Origin: Bacteroidota bacterium
GTDB lineage: Bacteria > Bacteroidota > Bacteroidia > AKYH767-A > OLB10
Assembly: GCA_016722525.1 (NCBI GenBank)
Contig: JADKJB010000034.1
Span: forward strand, 186,001 to 250,000
Direction of reading: 5' to 3'
Length of the DNA stretch: 64,000 bases
In this document: positions 42,109 to 50,704 of the stretch, piece by piece
How positions within the stretch are numbered: the stretch's first letter is position 1
Layout of the letters: the number at the start of each line of letters is the position of its first letter
Position numbers and translations under genes: made by a program
Notes under the pieces: model-generated
Seen by the model: the letters and a program-made list of their open reading frames with translations, nothing else
Databases searched by the model: none
Told to the model about the DNA's origin: nothing

Positions 42109-43521
42109 ATGAGCGACGGTTCTAAATTTCTTAATGATGTACATGCCTATTTTGATAAGGCTGCTGCCTTTACCAATCATCCTAAAGGACTTCTAAAACA
42201 AATAAAAGTGTGCAATGGTATTTTTACTTTTAAATTTCCTGTTGAAATTGACGGAAGTATACAAGTGATTGAAGGGATTCGTGTGCAACACAGTCACCAT
42301 AAAACACCAACAAAAGGTGGGATTCGCTATAGCGAAATGGTTGATGAACAAGAAGTAGAAGCATTGGCAACTTTGATGACTTTCAAATGTGCAGTTGTTG
42401 ATGTGCCTTTTGGAGGAGCTAAAGGTGGTATTAAAATAAATCCAGCTAAATACCAGGTGAAAGATTTGGAAAAAATAACAAGGCGATATACTACTGAATT
42501 AATTAAACGAAATATGATAGGGCCGGGAATAGATGTTCCTGCTCCTGATTATGGATCAGGTCCCCGTGAAATGGCATGGATTGCCGATACCTACGCTACA
42601 TTTAAACATGATGAAATAAATGCACTGGGTTGTGTAACAGGTAAGCCTCTCGGACAAGGTGGAATTCAGGGCCGCACTGAAGCTACAGGTTTGGGTTTGT
42701 TTTTCGGTGTGCGCGAAGCACTCAATAATAAAGAGGATATGAAAAAGCTGGGGTTAAAACCTGGAATCACCGGAAAGAAAATTATTGTTCAAGGCCTTGG
42801 AAATGTTGGCTATTTTTCTGCTAAATTTTGCAGTGAAGGAGGTGGATTGATTGTTGGAATTGCTGAAAGAGAAGGTGGAATTTATAATGCGAAAGGTCTT
42901 GATGTAGAAAAAGTCTTCAAACACCGAAAAGAGAAAGGTTCTATACTTGATTATCCTGGGGCTAAAAATTTTAAAAACTCATTGGAGTTGTTAGAAATGG
43001 AATGCGATGTACTTATTCCTGCCGCTCTTGAAAATCAAATTACAAAAACTAACGCTTCCCGCATTAAAGCAATGGTTATTGCTGAAGGAGCTAACGGTCC
43101 GGTCACTAAGGATGCCGAAGAAATTCTCAATAAAAAAGGAGTGATGATTATTCCTGATCTATATCTGAATGCCGGTGGTGTAACGGTTTCGTATTTTGAG
43201 TGGCTTAAAAATTTATCTCATGTCCGCTTTGGCAGGATGGAGAAACGTTTTCAGGAAATACAAACATCTCGTCTGCTCGCTGCTCTCGAGAATGTTACTG
43301 GTAAAAAGCTGGATAAAGTTCAAACTCAATTGGTGGTGCATGGAGCTGAAGAACGGGATCTCGTTAATTCAGGTCTCGAAGAAACAATGATTGCAGCTTT
43401 TAATGAAATTAGAAATATCAGAAATTCTAATCCCAAAATAGAGGACCTTCGTACCGCTGCTTTCGTTAGTGGGATTAATAAAATAGCGGCCAGTTATGGA
43501 GCTTTAGGTTTCTGGCCATAG
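42109..43521 (+). CDS. Glu/Leu/Phe/Val-family dehydrogenase, probably glutamate dehydrogenase
   Basis: 470 residues, open throughout. The substrate domain has KTPTKGGIRYSE and the catalytic Lys in VPFGGAKGGI. The nucleotide domain has VQGLGNVGYFSAKF (GxGxxG type) and the conserved IAEGANGPVT. It interconverts glutamate and 2-oxoglutarate. It follows the phosphopantetheinyl transferase by 51 bases in the same direction, so it could supply glutamate as amino donor to the aminotransferase domain, but it is also a common housekeeping gene and the link is only inferred. Confidence 0.88.
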   Translation: MSDGSKFLNDVHAYFDKAAAFTNHPKGLLKQIKVCNGIFTFKFPVEIDGSIQVIEGIRVQHSHHKTPTKGGIRYSEMVDEQEVEALATLMTFKCAVVDVPFGGAKGGIKINPAKYQVKDLEKITRRYTTELIKRNMIGPGIDVPAPDYGSGPREMAWIADTYATFKHDEINALGCVTGKPLGQGGIQGRTEATGLGLFFGVREALNNKEDMKKLGLKPGITGKKIIVQGLGNVGYFSAKFCSEGGGLIVGIAEREGGIYNAKGLDVEKVFKHRKEKGSILDYPGAKNFKNSLELLEMECDVLIPAALENQITKTNASRIKAMVIAEGANGPVTKDAEEILNKKGVMIIPDLYLNAGGVTVSYFEWLKNLSHVRFGRMEKRFQEIQTSRLLAALENVTGKKLDKVQTQLVVHGAEERDLVNSGLEETMIAAFNEIRNIRNSNPKIEDLRTAAFVSGINKIAASYGALGFWP

Positions 43522-43526
43522 GAACG

Positions 43527-43584
43527 AGAGTGTGGGCGAGTGGGTGAGTGGGTGAGTGGGCGAGTAAGCGAGTGGGTGAGTAAG
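43527..43584. repeat. 8-base tandem repeat
   Basis: Seven or so copies of an 8-mer of the form G(T/C)GAGTGG, with some units ending AA, begin 6 bases after the stop codon of the glutamate dehydrogenase gene. Purine-rich on the plus strand. No coding function. Confidence 0.8.
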
Positions 43585-43776
43585 TATGCCCATGGTTCGC
43601 GTCCCCGCGAACCATCGTGAAAAATGTCAGTCGTTTAATTTTGTTAGTACATTTTCAATTCCCTATTGAGCAATGTTGACTATGTCCATGGTTCGCGTCC
43701 CCGCGAACCATCGTGAAAAATGTCAGTCGTTTAATTTTGTTAGTACATTTTCAATTCCCTATTGAACATTTTTGAC
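43585..43776. repeat. two tandem 96-base copies each with a 10-bp-arm hairpin
   Basis: Units 43585-43680 and 43681-43776 are nearly identical. Each contains ATGGTTCGCG-TCCC-CGCGAACCAT, a perfect 10-base-arm palindrome with a 4-base loop (43592-43615 and 43688-43711). This is followed by the shared stretch 'cgtgaaaaatgtcagtcg' and on to 'ccctattga'. The units differ at only a few positions near their ends. It is between convergent genes and may act as a terminator or be a mobile palindromic element. Confidence 0.85.
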
Positions 43777-43987
43777 TGGTCACTGGTTACTGACCACTGG
43801 CTACTTGTCACTGGTTACTGGTTACTGGCCACTGTCACTGGTTACTGACCACTGGCTACTTGTCACTGGCCACTGGCCACTGGTTACTGGCCACTGGTTA
43901 CTGGCCACTGGCTACTTGTCACTTGTCACTGGTTACTGACCACTGGCTACTTGTCACTTGTGACTTGTCACTGGTTACTGGTCACTT
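43772..43987. repeat. degenerate TCACTGGTTACTGGCCACTGG tandem array
   Basis: About 215 bases built from the 7-mers CTGGTTA, CTGGCCA, CTGGCTA and CTTGTCA in irregular order. The right end contains CTTGTCACTTGTCAC-type units identical to the repeat beside alaS at 15.9 kb. The array runs into the ridA stop codon (43982-43984). Any frame through it is a translation of the repeat, not a gene. Confidence 0.8.
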
Positions 43988-44370
43988 CTCGCCAATTATT
44001 GCAGACGCTTCAATCTCAACTAAAATTTCCGGAGCAATTAATTTACTTACTTCCACCATGGTGGCTGCCGGTTTAATTTCTTTAAAAATTCTGAGTGTGC
44101 ACGTGCCACGTCTTCCCACTTTGAAATATCGCAAACAAAAATGCGAGTTCGAATTACATCCTTTAAATCGCATCCTGATTCCTGTAAAGCTTTCTCAATT
44201 TTACCAAGTATGAATTTTGTTTGCTCATAGTAATTATGTAAACCAATTACGGCTCCATTTTCAACCGCAGTAGTACCTGATACCTCTACTGTATTTCCAA
44301 TTCTAACCGCTCTGGAATATCCAACTACATCTTCCCAGGGAGAACCCGACGAAATATTAATTCGTTTCAT
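43982..44370 (-). CDS. RidA family protein (frameshifted)
   Basis: About 129 residues after joining two frames near 44085. The first 100 residues start MKRINISSGSPWEDVVGYSR and contain the conserved CDLKDVIRTRIFVCDIS (the Arg is the substrate anchor). The other frame supplies the signature KPAATMVEVSKLI and the end EIEASAIIGEK. The break is in a T/A run. RidA proteins hydrolyse reactive enamines and imines formed by PLP enzymes. The stop codon lies in the intergenic repeat. It converges with the dehydrogenase. Confidence 0.85.
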
Positions 44371-44448
44371 ATTTTTAGATTTTATATCAAGTAAATATAA
44401 GCAGATTCTTCCGGTAAATCAAATAGACAATAAGAAAAGGAAAAATTA

Positions 44449-45144
44449 TTATTCCGAAATTTCTGTAATGCTTTTATTGCTGTGACTACAACAGCTATTG
44501 TCTTTCATGTTGTAGCCTCTGTAAATAAAAATCAAGCCTAAAACGATCATCAACACAGGTGCAGCCTTAACCAAAAATGCTCTTGCTTTCAATCCTGCAA
44601 CTTTGCCGAAAGCAGAAACAGCCATCATTGCAGGAAATGTACCCAGTCCAAACATCATCATATAACCTGCTCCTGAAAACGGATCTTGCGTAGCTGCAGC
44701 TCCTGCCAGAGCAATGTAAACAAATCCACATGGTAAAACACCGTTAGCCATACCTGCAATAAAAAGTGAGGTAGTATTCTTTTTTTTTATAACACTACTA
44801 AAGATCTTTTTTATAAATGCATTTATTTTTAGCGATACCACATTTGTTCCCGACTTTATCGGCAAATAATAAACGGTGATAACCGTTATAATCATAAAGG
44901 CTCCGATAGCAATGGAAATACTTTTTTGAAATCCTGCCATTAACAACGTGTGGCCGAGCATGCCGGCAATGAGTCCAATTACACCATAAGTAAAAATGCG
45001 ACCGAGATTATAAAACGATCTGCCGAGTAAGTATTTAGTATTGTTTTCAGTTCCACCGGAAAGTGCCAAAGCAATGGGGCCACACATTGCTACGCAATGA
45101 AAGCTGCCTAAAAATCCCAATACCAATGCTGAAAATTGAAACAT
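44449..45144 (-). CDS. sulfite exporter TauE/SafE-like membrane protein, cbb3-linked
   Basis: 231 residues with six membrane segments. The conserved start GFLGSFHCVAMCGPIALALSGG and the central GMANGVLPCGFVYIALAGAA belong to the UreH/TauE-SafE-like group that is commonly found after ccoH in cbb3 loci. The Met/Cys pairs in membrane segments and the C-terminal CCSHSN suggest metal (copper) handling rather than sulfite export. It follows ccoH by 7 bases. It is the last gene of the cbb3 unit. Confidence 0.82.
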   Translation of the reverse strand: MFQFSALVLGFLGSFHCVAMCGPIALALSGGTENNTKYLLGRSFYNLGRIFTYGVIGLIAGMLGHTLLMAGFQKSISIAIGAFMIITVITVYYLPIKSGTNVVSLKINAFIKKIFSSVIKKKNTTSLFIAGMANGVLPCGFVYIALAGAAATQDPFSGAGYMMMFGLGTFPAMMAVSAFGKVAGLKARAFLVKAAPVLMIVLGLIFIYRGYNMKDNSCCSHSNKSITEISE

Positions 45145-45151
45145 CTTTTGT

Positions 45152-45595
45152 TTACCTGACTACAATTTGTTTTTCGGTAAAGTAGGAGTGACCACCTGCT
45201 GTGTAATCCACTTTAACACGGTACATTCCTTTAAAGAGATTTTCTGTTGGAATATACTGTACCATAGTTTCATCAGTCTTGATTTCGATCAATACATCCT
45301 TGGTATCATCTGAGGGACGAAAAAGATGAATGTTGCCTTTTATATCACCTCCTTTTAATTCACTCGGAAACGAAACGGTAAGACCTCTCTCATCATAGTT
45401 GATCAAGGTAGGTTGTTGCAGATCATTATTCCTTTCAATGCTCTCTAATTTATCCTGATATTTCAATTCCTGAGCATAGTAATCGGTGGAAACCAACTCT
45501 ACTTTCTCATTCATGCTCCTGGTAACAAAATATATTATCAGTCCTACAAATCCTATGTAAAGAATTGCTACCCTATAACCCCAGTTAATCTTCAT
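45152..45595 (-). CDS. ccoH: FixH/CcoH family cbb3 assembly protein
   Basis: 147 residues. One N-terminal membrane segment (VAILYIGFVGLIIYFV, about 8-23) is followed by a periplasmic beta domain. The conserved DYYAQELKYQDKL and GMYRVKVDYTAGGHSYFTEK match FixH. It assists maturation of the cbb3 oxidase. Its start overlaps the end of ccoG by 11 bases. Confidence 0.88.
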   Translation of the reverse strand: MKINWGYRVAILYIGFVGLIIYFVTRSMNEKVELVSTDYYAQELKYQDKLESIERNNDLQQPTLINYDERGLTVSFPSELKGGDIKGNIHLFRPSDDTKDVLIEIKTDETMVQYIPTENLFKGMYRVKVDYTAGGHSYFTEKQIVVR

Positions 45596-47024
45596 GTTCT
45601 TGATATTTTTTATCTTTCATATGTTTACCGGTAGGGCCCATAAAATTGGTCTTAACGATTTCTATTTGTTCTGACCCTGAATATACTCCAATTTTAATTT
45701 TTGTTTTTCTTTTTGGAATTTGGTCTAATGCTACTATCACAAAAAACTCGCCTTCTGAAATGCTCTGGTTCTTTGCCATTAGCCCTGCTGATCCAACTAA
45801 AGTTATTTCTCCTTTTATATCTTCAAGTTTTAAAGTCACTGGAAAATCTTTAGTTGTTTTATTAACTATTTTAAAATTATACAGATTGCTAATTTTACCA
45901 TCGGGCTGCTTCTGAAATAGCATACCCGGAGTGCGCAGTATGGTTGTTTCGGTATCTGATCTCATAGCTATACCTGCACCTAAACCTATAAGTAGCACTG
46001 ACAACAAAACTGTATACAAGGCAATCCTGGTAGTGAAACGTATTTTTTGTTTTTTTGCAATCCCGTCTTCACTGGCATATCGTATTAATCCTTTGTTGAG
46101 CCCAACGCCATCCATGATATGATCACATACGTCAATACAAGCTGTACAGTTAATGCATTCCAGTTGTGTTCCATTGCGTATATCGATTCCGGTTGGACAA
46201 ACTTTCACACACTGATGACAATCAATACAATCACCAGCTCTTCTTTCTTCATTCTTTTTGTAATGTTTTCGAGGCTCACCGCGAACATAATCGTAAGCTA
46301 CAACAATTGAATTTTTATCCAATAAAACACCTTGCAATCTTCCATAAGGACAAACTACCAAGCAAACTTGTTCTCTAAAGTGTGCGAATACGCCATAAAA
46401 TACTCCGGAGAAAATTAGAATAGCTAAAAATCCGCTGAAATGCTGATCAATGGGTTCGGTAATTATTTTTTCAAGTTCGTCAATACCTATCAAATAAGCC
46501 AAAAAGGTATTAGCAATGAGAAAGGAAATTATATAAAATAGAATATGCTTACTGCATTTTTTAACTAATTTATCTGTGGTCCATTCACTTTTATTTAAAG
46601 CTTTCTGTGCCGGCCCATCTCCTTCAATCCAATATTCAATTCTTCTAAAAACCATTTCCATAAAGATGGTTTGAGGGCAGGTCCATCCACACCAAAGCCT
46701 TCCGAAAATAGAGGTGAACAAAACAATGAAAACTACAAAAGTGAGCATTGTTAATCCAAATAAAAAAAAGTCTTGTGGCCAGAAAATTAATCCAAAAATG
46801 ATAAATTTTCTCTCGATTACATTTAGCAATAAAAGAGGATTGCCATTAACTTTTATAAAGGGTATTCCAAACAAAAGCAGCAAACAAACATAACTCACCC
46901 ATTTTCGTGCATTATAAAAGCGCCCGAAAGGTTGCAGTGGTGTTATCCAAACCCTTTCGCCTTTTTTTCCTATGGTTGAAACCGAATCACGAAAGGATTC
47001 ATCACTAGGTGTTTCCTGTACCAT
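45585..47024 (-). CDS. ccoG: cytochrome c oxidase accessory protein CcoG
   Basis: 479 residues. Five or so membrane segments lie in the first half (e.g. FGLTMLTFVVFIVLFTSIFG). The NapH-like block GRLWCGWTCPQTIFMEMVF and a dicluster ferredoxin part with CIDCHQCVKVCP and CINCTACIDVC (about 265-305) provide two [4Fe-4S] sites. A C-terminal Ig-like periplasmic domain (FixG type) begins near residue 365. It acts in copper reduction and assembly of the cbb3 oxidase. Confidence 0.93.
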   Translation of the reverse strand: MVQETPSDESFRDSVSTIGKKGERVWITPLQPFGRFYNARKWVSYVCLLLLFGIPFIKVNGNPLLLLNVIERKFIIFGLIFWPQDFFLFGLTMLTFVVFIVLFTSIFGRLWCGWTCPQTIFMEMVFRRIEYWIEGDGPAQKALNKSEWTTDKLVKKCSKHILFYIISFLIANTFLAYLIGIDELEKIITEPIDQHFSGFLAILIFSGVFYGVFAHFREQVCLVVCPYGRLQGVLLDKNSIVVAYDYVRGEPRKHYKKNEERRAGDCIDCHQCVKVCPTGIDIRNGTQLECINCTACIDVCDHIMDGVGLNKGLIRYASEDGIAKKQKIRFTTRIALYTVLLSVLLIGLGAGIAMRSDTETTILRTPGMLFQKQPDGKISNLYNFKIVNKTTKDFPVTLKLEDIKGEITLVGSAGLMAKNQSISEGEFFVIVALDQIPKRKTKIKIGVYSGSEQIEIVKTNFMGPTGKHMKDKKYQEHED

Positions 47025-47093
47025 GGATCAATTATTACAAATATTTTTGTTCAATGAACTTTATGGTTAAAATGACTGATGCTATTCAATTCT

Positions 47094-48065
47094 TTATTTA
47101 GTTGCAACACTGGAATTAGCCGCATTAACTTTTGTAGTGTCCACTACCTGCGTAGCCGATGTGTCTGCAACTGCTGAACCGGTTTCAGAATACAAATCTC
47201 CTTGCGGTGCTTTGGCATTTGGGGGATTAGTTCCGGCAAGGGTTAAAATGTAACTCGATACTTGTTGCATTTGAATAGGATTCAATTGACTCTGCCATGA
47301 AATCATTCCTTTTGATGGAAAACCATATTTTACTATTTTAAATATATCTTTAATACCCCCACCATGTATCCAATAATTATCGGTTAGATTGGGCCCAACA
47401 ATTCCTTCACCAAGCTTGCCATGGCAGACTAAACATTTTTCAATAAATATTTTATTTCCAGAAGCAATATCTGCATCTGATAGCATTTTAGTAACTGAAT
47501 TTTCATCTACATTATTTGCTGCTAACTTGAGTCTGGCTTGTTTTTGAATATCAGCTTCAGCAAGTTGTTCATTGTATTCATCTAACTGTACATTGCCTGC
47601 GCCTACTACATGGTAGTGAATCATGTATATAAATGCAAAAACAATGGTCATATAAAAACCGTATTTCCACCAGGGTGGCAAGTTATTGTCGAGTTCTTTA
47701 ATTCCGTCATAATCATGATCCAACAAAACATCAGCTTCCTTTTCAACAGGAACAGCATCGTTCAGCTTGGCATTCAGTTTACTCCAAAATGTTTCCTTTT
47801 TCACTTGCAAATGAATTGTCTCCTCAACAATAACTTCCTTAGGTTTACCTGCAATCTGCCATGTGAGCAATTTAATCACACGTGACATTACCAAAATAGT
47901 GGCCACCAATATTACTATGGTAAACAGGATCACATAATTCATCGGATCCGAAACAATTCCGGGTAACTGGGAAGGAACTTTTTCCGCTGCAGTTGTTGCT
48001 TCCTGTGCTATGGCAACATTGGTAGTTACCATGAACGTAAATATATAAATCAGTTTCTTTTTCAT
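47094..48065 (-). CDS. ccoP: cbb3 oxidase subunit III, monoheme CcoP type
   Basis: 323 residues. The start at 48065 (MKKKLIYIFTFMVTTNVAIAQ) is preferred over an upstream ATG because it begins a signal-like segment. Two further membrane segments follow, one before residue 75 and WWKYGFYMTIVFAFIYMIHY at about 150-170. A single cytochrome c site, CLVCHGKLGEGIVGPNL, with a distal Met in KGMISWQSQL, is in the C-terminal half. Proteobacterial CcoP has two hemes; only one CxxCH is visible here. It passes electrons to the CcoO heme. Confidence 0.92.
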   Translation of the reverse strand: MKKKLIYIFTFMVTTNVAIAQEATTAAEKVPSQLPGIVSDPMNYVILFTIVILVATILVMSRVIKLLTWQIAGKPKEVIVEETIHLQVKKETFWSKLNAKLNDAVPVEKEADVLLDHDYDGIKELDNNLPPWWKYGFYMTIVFAFIYMIHYHVVGAGNVQLDEYNEQLAEADIQKQARLKLAANNVDENSVTKMLSDADIASGNKIFIEKCLVCHGKLGEGIVGPNLTDNYWIHGGGIKDIFKIVKYGFPSKGMISWQSQLNPIQMQQVSSYILTLAGTNPPNAKAPQGDLYSETGSAVADTSATQVVDTTKVNAANSSVATK

Positions 48066-48090
48066 AAAGTTTAAATGGTATATCCCGTTT

Positions 48091-48267
48091 TTAATAAACT
48101 TTGTTATCATTTTCAAGTGGAAGATTTTCTGTCTCTTCTATTGTGGCCTTATCCATCATCGAAACTTTAATTCCAACCAGAATAAAGAACACAAAAAAGG
48201 TCATCAATGAAATCAAAGGAAAGATTTCAATGTCGGTTATTGATGTAAGATAGTTGATGAATTTCAT
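48091..48267 (-). CDS. ccoQ: small CcoQ-like membrane protein
   Basis: 58 residues, starting MKFINYLTSITDIEIFPLI. One membrane segment (LISLMTFFVFFILVGIKV, about 18-36) is followed by an acidic cytoplasmic tail. Its ATG overlaps the ccoO stop by 4 bases (ATGA) and it ends 25 bases before the ccoP start. Size, topology and position between ccoO and ccoP fit CcoQ. Confidence 0.82.
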   Translation of the reverse strand: MKFINYLTSITDIEIFPLISLMTFFVFFILVGIKVSMMDKATIEETENLPLENDNKVY

Positions 48268-50373
48268 TTGACAGCAGTTTTAGGTTCAGCTTTAATATCG
48301 GTTCCTAGTCTTTGCAGATAGGCAATCATGGCAATGATTTCACGGTCACTCATTATTTCAATACCATCTTTAGCAAGGTTTGCTGTTATTTGGTCAGCCT
48401 GTTTTTTAGCATCTGCAGCTGCTTGTTGATCGTAGCCTTCAGGATATGGAACTCCCAAAGTTTGCATAGCTTTTATCTTAGCAGGCAGATCTGAAAGATC
48501 CAGTTCATCTTCAAGCAGCCATGGGTAAGGAGGCATGAGTGATCCAGGAGACATTGTTGTAGGATCTTCCATGTGATTAAAATGCCATGAGTCTGGATAT
48601 TTGCCTCCTACGCGATGCAAATCAGGACCGGTTCGTTTTGATCCCCATTGGAATGGGTGATCGTAAACAAACTCACCCGCTTTAGAATATTCTCCATAAC
48701 GTTCAGTCTCAGAACGGAACGGACGGACCATCTGAGAGTGACAATTGTAACATCCTTCTCTAATGTAAATATCTCTTCCTTCCAATTCAAGTGGCGTATA
48801 TGGTTTTACACTGCTGATAGTAGGAATATTAGATTTAATCAGGAATGTTGGAACCATTTCAGCAATACCTCCAATGAGTATCACAATCAAACTTGCAACT
48901 AACAGGATCATTGGTTTTCTTTCCAGTTTCCTGTGCCAATGTTCACCGGGGTTGTGAATGGCTGACTGTTTGATTAATGCAGGTGCTTCCGCTTCTTCAT
49001 TCGCAAGTAAATTTCCTGCTCCTGCTGTTTTGAAAAGATTATACATCATTACAATTACACCAATCAAATACAAGGAGCCACCTACAACTCTCAATTGATA
49101 CATCGGAATAATTTGAGTAAGAGTCTCGAGGAAGTTAGGGTATTTTAAGAATCCATCATCGGTGAATTCTTTCCACATTAAGCTTTGTGTGAATCCTGCC
49201 CAATATAATGGGATAGCATAAAATAGAATTCCAATGGTTCCAATCCAGAAGTGAAATCCTGCTAGTTTTTTAGAGTGTAATTCTGTTCTGAATATTCTTG
49301 GTATCAACCAATATAACATACCAAAGGTTAAAAATCCATTCCAACCCAAAGCGCCAATGTACGTGAGCTATGGTCCAGTCGGTGAAGTGACTTATTGCAT
49401 TTACATTTTTCAATGATAGCATAGGGCCTTCAAAAGTTGACATACCATATGCAGTTACGGCAACCACCATAAATTTCAATACAATGCTTTCGCGGACTTT
49501 ATCCCACGCACCTCTTAATGTCAGCAAACCGTTGATCATACCACCCCACGATGGAGCAATAAGCATGATAGAGAATACAGTTCCTAATGATTGTGCCCAA
49601 TCAGGAAGTGCTGTATATAGTAAGTGGTGAGGACCCGCCCAGATATACAAAAATATTAATGCCCAGAAGTGAATAATCGACAACCTGTAAGAATATACCG
49701 GTCTATTGGCTGCCTTTGGAACAAAGTAATACATCAGTCCCAGATACGGAGTGGTTAAAAAGAATGCAACTGCATTATGACCATACCACCATTGCACCAA
49801 TGCATCTTGTACACCGGCATAAACAGAGTAACTCTTAAATAGGCTAACCGGTATTTCAAAGGAATTGACAATGTGTAAAACAGCAACAGTTACAAAGGTG
49901 GCTATGTAGAACCAAATTGCAACATACAAGTGCTTCTCACGTCGTTTGATGATGGTTCCCATCATATTTATTCCAAATACCACCCAAAGAAGTGTAATTG
50001 CAATATCAATCACCCACTCCAGTTCGGCGTATTCTTTGCCCGTTGTCATTCCCAGTGGTAAAGTCACAGCTGCAGCAACAATGATTAACTGCCAACCCCA
50101 GAAATTAATATTGCTCAGTAAATCACTGAACATTCTGGCTTTGGTTAATCGTTGAAGCGAGTAATACAGACCCATGAAAATTCCATTTCCAACAAAAGCA
50201 AAAATAACCGCATTGGTATGCAACGGTCGAATCCTTCCAAATGTAGTATAAGGTAAATCAAAATTCAAAACCGGCCAAATCAACTGTATGGCTGCTATGA
50301 GCCCGACCAGCATCCCAACAAATCCCCTAAATGATTGTCGCAAAAGCGAAATTTTTGACGATCTTGTTATCAT
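48264..50373 (-). CDS. ccoNO: fused cbb3 oxidase subunits I and II (CcoN-CcoO), frameshifted
   Basis: About 703 residues in two frames joined near 49350, where one base restores TIAHVHIGALGWNG. The CcoN part has twelve or so membrane segments and heme/copper ligands in RPLHTNAVIFAF, WWYGHNAVAFFLT, AGPHHLLYT and FTDWTIAHVH. The CcoO part begins after the last CcoN helices with a membrane anchor (ILLVASLIVILIGGIAEMV) and carries heme c site EGCYNCHSQMVRPF. The fusion is the usual Bacteroidota form. It is the terminal oxidase core, reducing O2 to water at low oxygen. Confidence 0.93.
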
Positions 50374-50413
50374 AATAAAATTTTTCTAATTCCATATGTT
50401 TTTAAATTGCTTT

Positions 50414-50581
50414 TTATGGTTTGGTTTCTTCTTTTGTTGTGTTATCATCATCAAGTAATATTCGTATTGCAGGTGTGTATTCATCTTCATACTGACCCTT
50501 TTTTACCGACCAAATAAAAGCGATTAAAAATCCAATGGCAACTAATAAACTGATACCAATTAATAGAAATAATGCACTCAT
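50414..50581 (-). CDS. ccoS: cbb3-type oxidase assembly protein CcoS
   Basis: 55 residues: MSALFLLIGISLLVAIGFLI is the membrane segment, then the family signature FIWSVKKGQYED followed by a short acidic tail ending in KEETKP. CcoS is needed for insertion of heme and copper cofactors. It is 40 bases upstream of ccoNO and on the same strand, and it follows the operator-promoter region described separately. Confidence 0.9.
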   Translation of the reverse strand: MSALFLLIGISLLVAIGFLIAFIWSVKKGQYEDEYTPAIRILLDDDNTTKEETKP

Positions 50582-50606
50582 TGAATGGCTAGAATTTTAT
50601 AAGTGT

Positions 50607-50654
50607 CAAAAATACTTCTATGGCCTAAGCGCGAATATGACTTGAATCAGTCAT
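50607..50654 (-). promoter_or_regulatory. Crp/Fnr-like operator and -7 element ahead of ccoS-ccoNO
   Basis: On the minus strand TATTTTTG (50614-50607) matches TAnnTTTG and lies 26 bases before the ccoS start. An 18-base partial palindrome ATGACT-TGAATC-AGTCAT covers 50637-50654 (centre 50645.5), about 42 bases upstream of the expected transcription start, the position of class II Crp/Fnr-type activators. A second palindrome, ATAAAAG-TGA-CTTTTAT (50653-50669), touches it. Activation at low oxygen is inferred from the genes controlled. Confidence 0.5.
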
Positions 50655-50704
50655 AAAAGTGACTTTTATCATGTATTGTCAGGAAAATGTAATGTGGTTG
50701 ATAA

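Noticed and set aside
43527..43987. CRISPR array
   Set aside because: Repeat units are 7-8 or 96 bases and lie head to tail without unique spacers of even length, and no cas genes are nearby.
43860..44213. Plus-strand open frame with repeated SLVTGHW / LATCH-type peptides
   Set aside because: It is a translation of the CTGGTTA/CTTGTCA tandem repeat running antisense into ridA, not a gene.
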